Below, piece by piece: positions 59,448 through 64,000 of a stretch of DNA of 64,000 nt. The DNA is taken from positions 109,501 through 173,500 of the forward strand of contig JACVTC010000084.1 in the NCBI GenBank assembly GCA_016946835.1, given 5' to 3'. Below the pieces are notes generated by a model. The model did no database searches and had not been told where the DNA came from. It saw nothing but the letters and a program-made list of their open reading frames with translations. The translations under genes were made by a program, and so were the position numbers. Within the stretch, counting starts at the first letter, position 1, and every line of letters begins with the position of its first letter. This DNA comes from Neocallimastix lanati (nom. inval.) (lineage: Eukaryota; Neocallimastigomycota; Neocallimastigomycetes; Neocallimastigales; Neocallimastigaceae).

Positions 59448-60660
59448 ATTAATGAAAAGTTTTGTAGGTGGTAAGATTATAGTTAAATCTTATCGAGTGG
59501 TAAGTTAGATTCTTGCTATATCTTTCATAGTTTGGGTTAAATTGGTCAGGTCAAGATGTTCTTATTAATTATAACAATTTAATTAAATTTAAATAATAAA
59601 TATCACACACAGAGTTTTATAATTAAGATTTCAATATTTAAGATTTATTTTTTATTAGAACTTTATTTAATATATATTTTAATAATAAAATTATGTAAGA
59701 TTAATATATAGAATTATTTATTGTTATAATTAATTCATTAACTTTATGTTAATACTTTAAATTGATAATCTTACAAAGAATTCAAAATATGGAATTTCAA
59801 ATCCTTTTTATACTAAACTAAAATAATAATTAACAATATAAATAAATAATACATTCTAATATTAATATATTCATATATGTATACAAACTATATAAAATAT
59901 AATAATAAAATAATATTGATAGGAATCTTTTAATGCAATAACTATATAATTATTCATAAAACAATTTAATACTAAAACTAATTTATAATAAGAAAATATA
60001 AAATAAAATAAAATATTAAAACTAATTAAAAATTCTCTTTCGGAAATCTTTAGAATGATAAAGAATTCCTTAGAATCTTTTAGAAAATAAATAAAAATTG
60101 AATAAAAAATATTATAATATATAAAACTTATAAACTAATTTAAAATATTATAAAACTATTACTAATAACTAATTTTGTATTTTTAATTAATAATAAAAAT
60201 TAATAATATAGTTCCCAAGTTAAGAGATTTTATCTAATATAAATTTCTTAATTAATAATTTAGGTTCTTAATTATATAATTAAATTATTTTTTATATTTA
60301 GAATATCTTTAAAGTCCAATATCTTGTTATCTAGTTGTCCAATAAGGTTGATTTTAATATATATTGTAGTTCTCGTCCTTAGCTTTCTAATGAATATAAT
60401 TTTAGCGGGAAATCGCAATATAATATTTCCATTATTTGTTGAGTTGTCGTTGTTTTTCTTCAAGTTATTTTTATTAAATTCTTAAGGGTTAAAATAAATT
60501 AAATTATCTTAAATGAGTCCAAACCCTTTGGTTCTAATTATTTAATGTTTCTAATATTTATTTTTATAATTAAAAATGGAATTAAAATAATTTTTGTCAA
60601 TAACTAAATAAAATTTCAATTGATCTAATAGTGAATTTTAACCTCAAATCCACTAGTATT
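59448..60660. other. AT-rich region, possible further LTR sequence
   Basis: No gene. GGTCAGGTCAAGATGTTC near 59548 echoes GTTAGGTCAAGATGCC near 58798, and AATCTTACAAAGAATTC near 59769 echoes the D hairpin region, so part is probably a second decayed D-like LTR in the same orientation. Confidence 0.35.
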
Positions 60661-60718
60661 CGTGACAATTAAGAGTACTTAATAGGAAATACAAGATATT
60701 TAGTGACACCCCGTATCA
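60661..60718 (+). repeat. 3' end of an LTR F copy
   Basis: ATTAAGAGTACTTAATAGGA, then AATACAAGATATTTAGTGAC, then ACCCCGTATCA matches, inverted, the left ends of the F copies at 44314 and 47122. It is followed by a primer-binding-like site, as expected for a 5' LTR. Confidence 0.78.
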
Positions 60719-60722
60719 CGAA

Positions 60723-60741
60723 TGGTAGACTCGGGGTTAGA
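60723..60741 (+). promoter_or_regulatory. Putative primer-binding site
   Basis: TGGTAGACTCGGGGTTAGA begins 4 bp after the LTR F end at 60718. The opening TGG pairs with a tRNA CCA end and the rest could pair with an acceptor/T-arm strand ...CCCCGAGTCTACCA. The tRNA is not identified. Confidence 0.6.
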
Positions 60742-60748
60742 CTAATTA

Positions 60749-60786
60749 AATCAAGCAGGGGGGATGGGATTTACCCTGCTTTGATT
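60749..60786 (+). promoter_or_regulatory. GC-rich leader hairpin
   Basis: AATCAAGCAGGG ... CCCTGCTTTGATT pairs over 12 bp with one bulge around a G-rich loop. It lies 8 bp after the putative primer-binding site, the leader position where LTR-element RNAs fold for packaging or dimerisation (inference). Confidence 0.6.
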
Positions 60787-61560
60787 CAATAGTTTAATAT
60801 AATTCTTTTTTATAAAATTATTTATTATTTATTAATATATAATTTTTTTTTTTTTGTACATATTTTTATTTTAAAAATTTGTTGTGATATTTATATTTTT
60901 GTAAATTTAACTATAATTAATTGTTTATAATTTAAATAATTTTATAGAATTATTGAATTAATTTTATATCAATAATTCATTTTTGTTTTAATTTTTATAA
61001 ATATAATAATATAATATTTAAATATAATTTAATTAAAAATAATTATAAAATAAATATATAGAAAATAGTTTTTACTATTTTCTTTGATATTTTTAAGTTA
61101 AATAAATTGTTTTTAAAGATTAATATAATAAATTTAATAATCTTTAATTATTTTAAATAATACTTGTAAATATTTTCAAAAATAAAATAAAATTTTTATA
61201 ATATTTAATTAATAATTTTAATAATAAATTTGATAATATTAAATAATAAATTTTTATAATAATTAATAATTTTTAATAATAATTTTTAATAATAAATTTA
61301 ATTAATAATTTTAATAATTTTATAATAATAATATTTAATAGTTTTAATAAATAAATTTTTATAATATTTAAAAATTTTATAATATGAATAGTTTATAATA
61401 AATTTTTTAATAAAAACAGTTAATTAATAATTTTAATAACTTATAATATCTTAAAAGTATATAATTTTAATATTTACAATAATATTTTAATATATACGTA
61501 TATTTAATAATATAACAATAAAGTAATTAATTAAAATTGATTTAAAATTATTTACAAGTT
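60787..61560. other. AT-rich spacer
   Basis: Nearly pure A/T. It should be the leader and gag of the F-type gypsy element if that were present, but no coding remnant is visible. Confidence 0.4.
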
Positions 61561-61691
61561 AAAATTAATTTAAATCAAAATAAATTAATTTTTATAATTA
61601 GGTTTAGGTTATCAAGAATATAAGAAAATACAATTTAGTAAAGAATTATTAATAATTAATAAATATAGTATATCAAATTTATTTATTTAAT

Positions 61692-61722
<31 letters not shown>

Positions 61723-61969
61723 ATTTATAAAATAATAAGGTAATTACAAGGATATAAAATTAGGGTAAAATTAATGACATTTATACACATGTTGTGGTTT
61801 GATTTTATTTATCATTTGATCAAAACTATTTCTAATTTACATAAAAAATTGCGAATAAATTTAATTACAAATTTATAAAAATAATTGCTAATACTTTAAT
61901 TAAATTACGAATTTTAATTTATTTATTTCAAATAATTTATTTTAATATTTTAAATCAATATTTATAACA
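61560..61969 (-). repeat. 3' LTR of copia C (outer end approximate)
   Basis: In element orientation starts TGTTATAAATATTGATTT at 61969, immediately after a purine tract. The far end is not fixed because no second copy is in the window; sequence near 61560-61620 is a guess. Confidence 0.5.
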
Positions 61970-61982
61970 TTCCCCCCTCAAA
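61970..61982 (-). other. Polypurine tract of copia C
   Basis: In element orientation TTTGAGGGGGGAA sits directly before the LTR. Confidence 0.75.
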
Positions 61983-64000
61983 CTTATTTTTAATATGATT
62001 AAAATATGAGTTTGGAATTATTAATATTATTTATTATTTTTTAGTATTTATTATCATTACTATTAAATTTTCTTTTATTTATGTTGTTATTATTGTCTAT
62101 GATATAGTGGTAATTGTGTTTATTTTTGTAATTGATATTATTGTTATTTTGGTTATTGTTATTATTTATTTCGAATATCTTTTTGTTAAATTTCTTTATT
62201 TGACTTCCGTTTTGATTTTTTGTTAATGTGTCAGCGAGCATTTCGTCGGTTGGAATATATTTTAGATCTATTTTATTTTGATTAATATTGTCTTTGTTAA
62301 AGTAATATTTTATTGAAATATGTTTTAATTTGCTGTTTAGTTCGCCGTTTTTTATTGTTTTTAAGCTTGAAGTATTATCTGTGAATATCGTTATAGGTTT
62401 TTTAAAATTAAGTAATTCCTTTAGGATGTTTCTTATCCAAAGTACCTTTTTTACACATTCGGAAGTGGCTATATATTCAGCTTCGGTAGTACTAGTGGCT
62501 ACGATGGACTGCTTCTTTGATCCTCAGCATATTGGGGAATTTCCCATTAATATTATGTGTCCTGAGGTAGATTTTCTATCTTCAAGATCTCCTGAAAAGT
62601 CAGAATCGGTGTATCTAATAAAGTTCCCTTTTCCATTATATCTCAGCTTATAATCTTTAGTAGCGTTTAGGTATTTGAATATATTCAATACCTTGTTCCA
62701 ATCTGATACGGTAGGGGATTCAGATTTTCTTGCTATTTTATGAACGGCGAAGCTGATGTCTGGACGTGTGATTTTTGCGATGTATATCAGCGATCCAATT
62801 GCACTTTTGAATATCGTCGTGTTAAATGGTTTTTTGTTTTCTGATATTAGATTGTCTCCTGTACATGGTGTAGATTGTTTTTTGATATTTTTAATATTAT
62901 ATTTTTCGAGTAACGTGTTTATTGTGTGAGTTTGAGATATTATATAATCGTTATGATCCTTTTCTATTTTTATTCCTAGTATATATCTTAGAGGTTCACA
63001 ATTTGAGATTTTGAATCTTTTCTTAAGTTTGCTTATTATATTTCTTATTTCTCGATTGTTTCCGGTAATCATCATGTCATCGACGTATAATCCAATAAGA
63101 CCGACAAGTTTATTATTGATTACCTTTTTGAAGATGCATGGTTCTGAACTCAATTGCGTATATCCATTTTCTCTAAGGAATTTTGAGATGTTAAGAAACC
63201 ATTGTCTTCCGGCCTGTTTTAAACCGTAGAGTGCCCTATTTAATCTCCAGAAACCTTTTTTGAAATTTTTATCTCCTTTTGGAATTTGGATATATAATGT
63301 TTTGTCAATGTTTGCATTTAAGTATGCTGCTTTTATGTCCAGTTGTTGAATATTCCACTTGAATTTGGCAGCAAGGGCAATAATTAGTTTTATGCTATCT
63401 GTGTTAAGTGTTGGTGAATAAGTAATGTCATAGTCTATACCTTTTTGTTGCTTGTAGCCCCTGGCTACTAATCTTGCTTTATATTTAGTGATATTGTTGT
63501 TTTCATCTCTTTTTACAGTGAATACCCATTTTGAAGATATAATGTTGGTATTTTTTGGAATTCTTTTAGTAAACGTCATTATTTTATTTGCATATAAGTT
63601 ATCAAGTTCATTTTTGATTGCAGTTAACCATTCTTTCTTTTCATTACTGTTGATAGCTTCATTAAAATTTTTGGGGATCTTTTGGATTGTGTTTTTGGCT
63701 GAAATTTTATTTTTATTGCTATTTATGTGTGAGATGTTATTGAATTCTTTATTATTGATTAGTGATTTTATTCTTTTATTAGATATTGGATCGTTTTTAT
63801 CTGTTGATGTATGTGGTCTTTTTCTGAGTATTTGAGGGATGTTGTCGATATTTTTTATTTTCTTATAAATTATGTTTTCTACGTCTTCAATATTTCTTTT
63901 TCTTTTATGATTAATTGAACTAGGGTTTCTTTTTATTTTCTTGTGATTATTGTCATCATTCGTAAATAGTGATCTATTTCGATTTATAGTTTTTGATTGT
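61983..64000 (-). mobile_element. Ty1/copia element C (spacer, reverse transcriptase, RNase H), cut by window edge
   Basis: Minus strand. From the right edge: an Asn/Lys/Arg-rich spacer (SSINHKRKRNIEDVENIIYK), then reverse transcriptase at about 62.8-63.7 kb with SSKWVFTVKRDENNN, ARLVARGYKQQKGIDYD, LDIKAAYLNANIDKTLYI, RALYGLKQAGRQWF and YVDDMMITGNN; then RNase H at about 62.05-62.65 kb with YTDSDFSGDLEDRKSTSGHI, ATSTTEAEYIATSECVKK and the closing IPTDEMLADTLTKNQNG. The encoded text differs from A and B, so it is a third lineage. It looks relatively well preserved over the visible part, with few interruptions. Gag, protease and integrase would lie beyond the edge. Confidence 0.9.

Overview
The window is a eukaryotic, extremely AT-rich stretch that is mostly a graveyard of nested retrotransposons. 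AT content is very high by eye, coding remnants are loaded with Asn, Lys and Ile, and both Ty1/copia and chromodomain-bearing Ty3/gypsy elements are present, together with a FLYWCH/MULE transposase remnant. This suits an AT-rich early-diverging fungus, with anaerobic gut fungi (Neocallimastigomycota) as my best guess. A microsporidium or another AT-rich fungus is not excluded. No bacterial operon, rRNA gene, CRISPR array or convincing functional tRNA is visible.

Layout. 1-0.8 kb: MULE-type DNA transposon remnant on the minus strand. 1.3-7.5 kb: three copia remnants. 7.5-12 kb: AT desert with small gypsy and copia scraps. 12.0-12.7 kb: an unexplained GC-richer island. 12.8-18.1 kb: a copia fragment, an LTR of family 'E' and copia element B. 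18.6-25.0 kb: copia element A, the best preserved element, with two 255-bp LTRs and a 5-bp target-site duplication (TSD). 25.3-26.9 kb: LTR 'Z' with a gypsy-like protease region. 27.7-32.2 kb: the only part that does not look like mobile DNA, holding four decayed genes I cannot name, one with a signal peptide. 33.4-36.9 kb: gypsy fossil G, carrying a 269-bp MITE with an 8-bp TSD. 37.2-43.2 kb: gypsy chromovirus A. 43.2-51.4 kb: repeats and solo LTRs (families F, D and X), LTR F carrying a 54-bp minisatellite. 51.5-58.8 kb: gypsy chromovirus D, whose 3' LTR holds a solo LTR Z that itself holds a solo LTR E. 58.8-61.5 kb: LTR pieces and a gypsy leader with a primer-binding site. About 61.6-64 kb: copia element C, running off the right edge.

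Insertion order can be read from TSDs. LTR E entered LTR Z, which had entered the LTR of gypsy D. A second Z copy at 25.4 kb keeps the empty site for E. LTR D entered LTR F (TSD TATTA). Two F copies have their own TSDs. Copia A has about 2.4% divergence between its LTRs and looks like one of the latest arrivals.

No new cellular system is evident. The least explained items are the GC island at 12.1-12.6 kb, the unnamed decayed genes at 27.7-32.2 kb, the perfect 86-bp inverted repeat at 37.25 kb, the minisatellite-bearing LTR F, and the very long Asn/Lys-rich spacer between integrase and reverse transcriptase of the copia elements. Family letters (A, B, C, D, E, F, G, X, Z) are local labels, not database names. 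Retroelements are treated as fossils and their parts are given in rounded coordinates.
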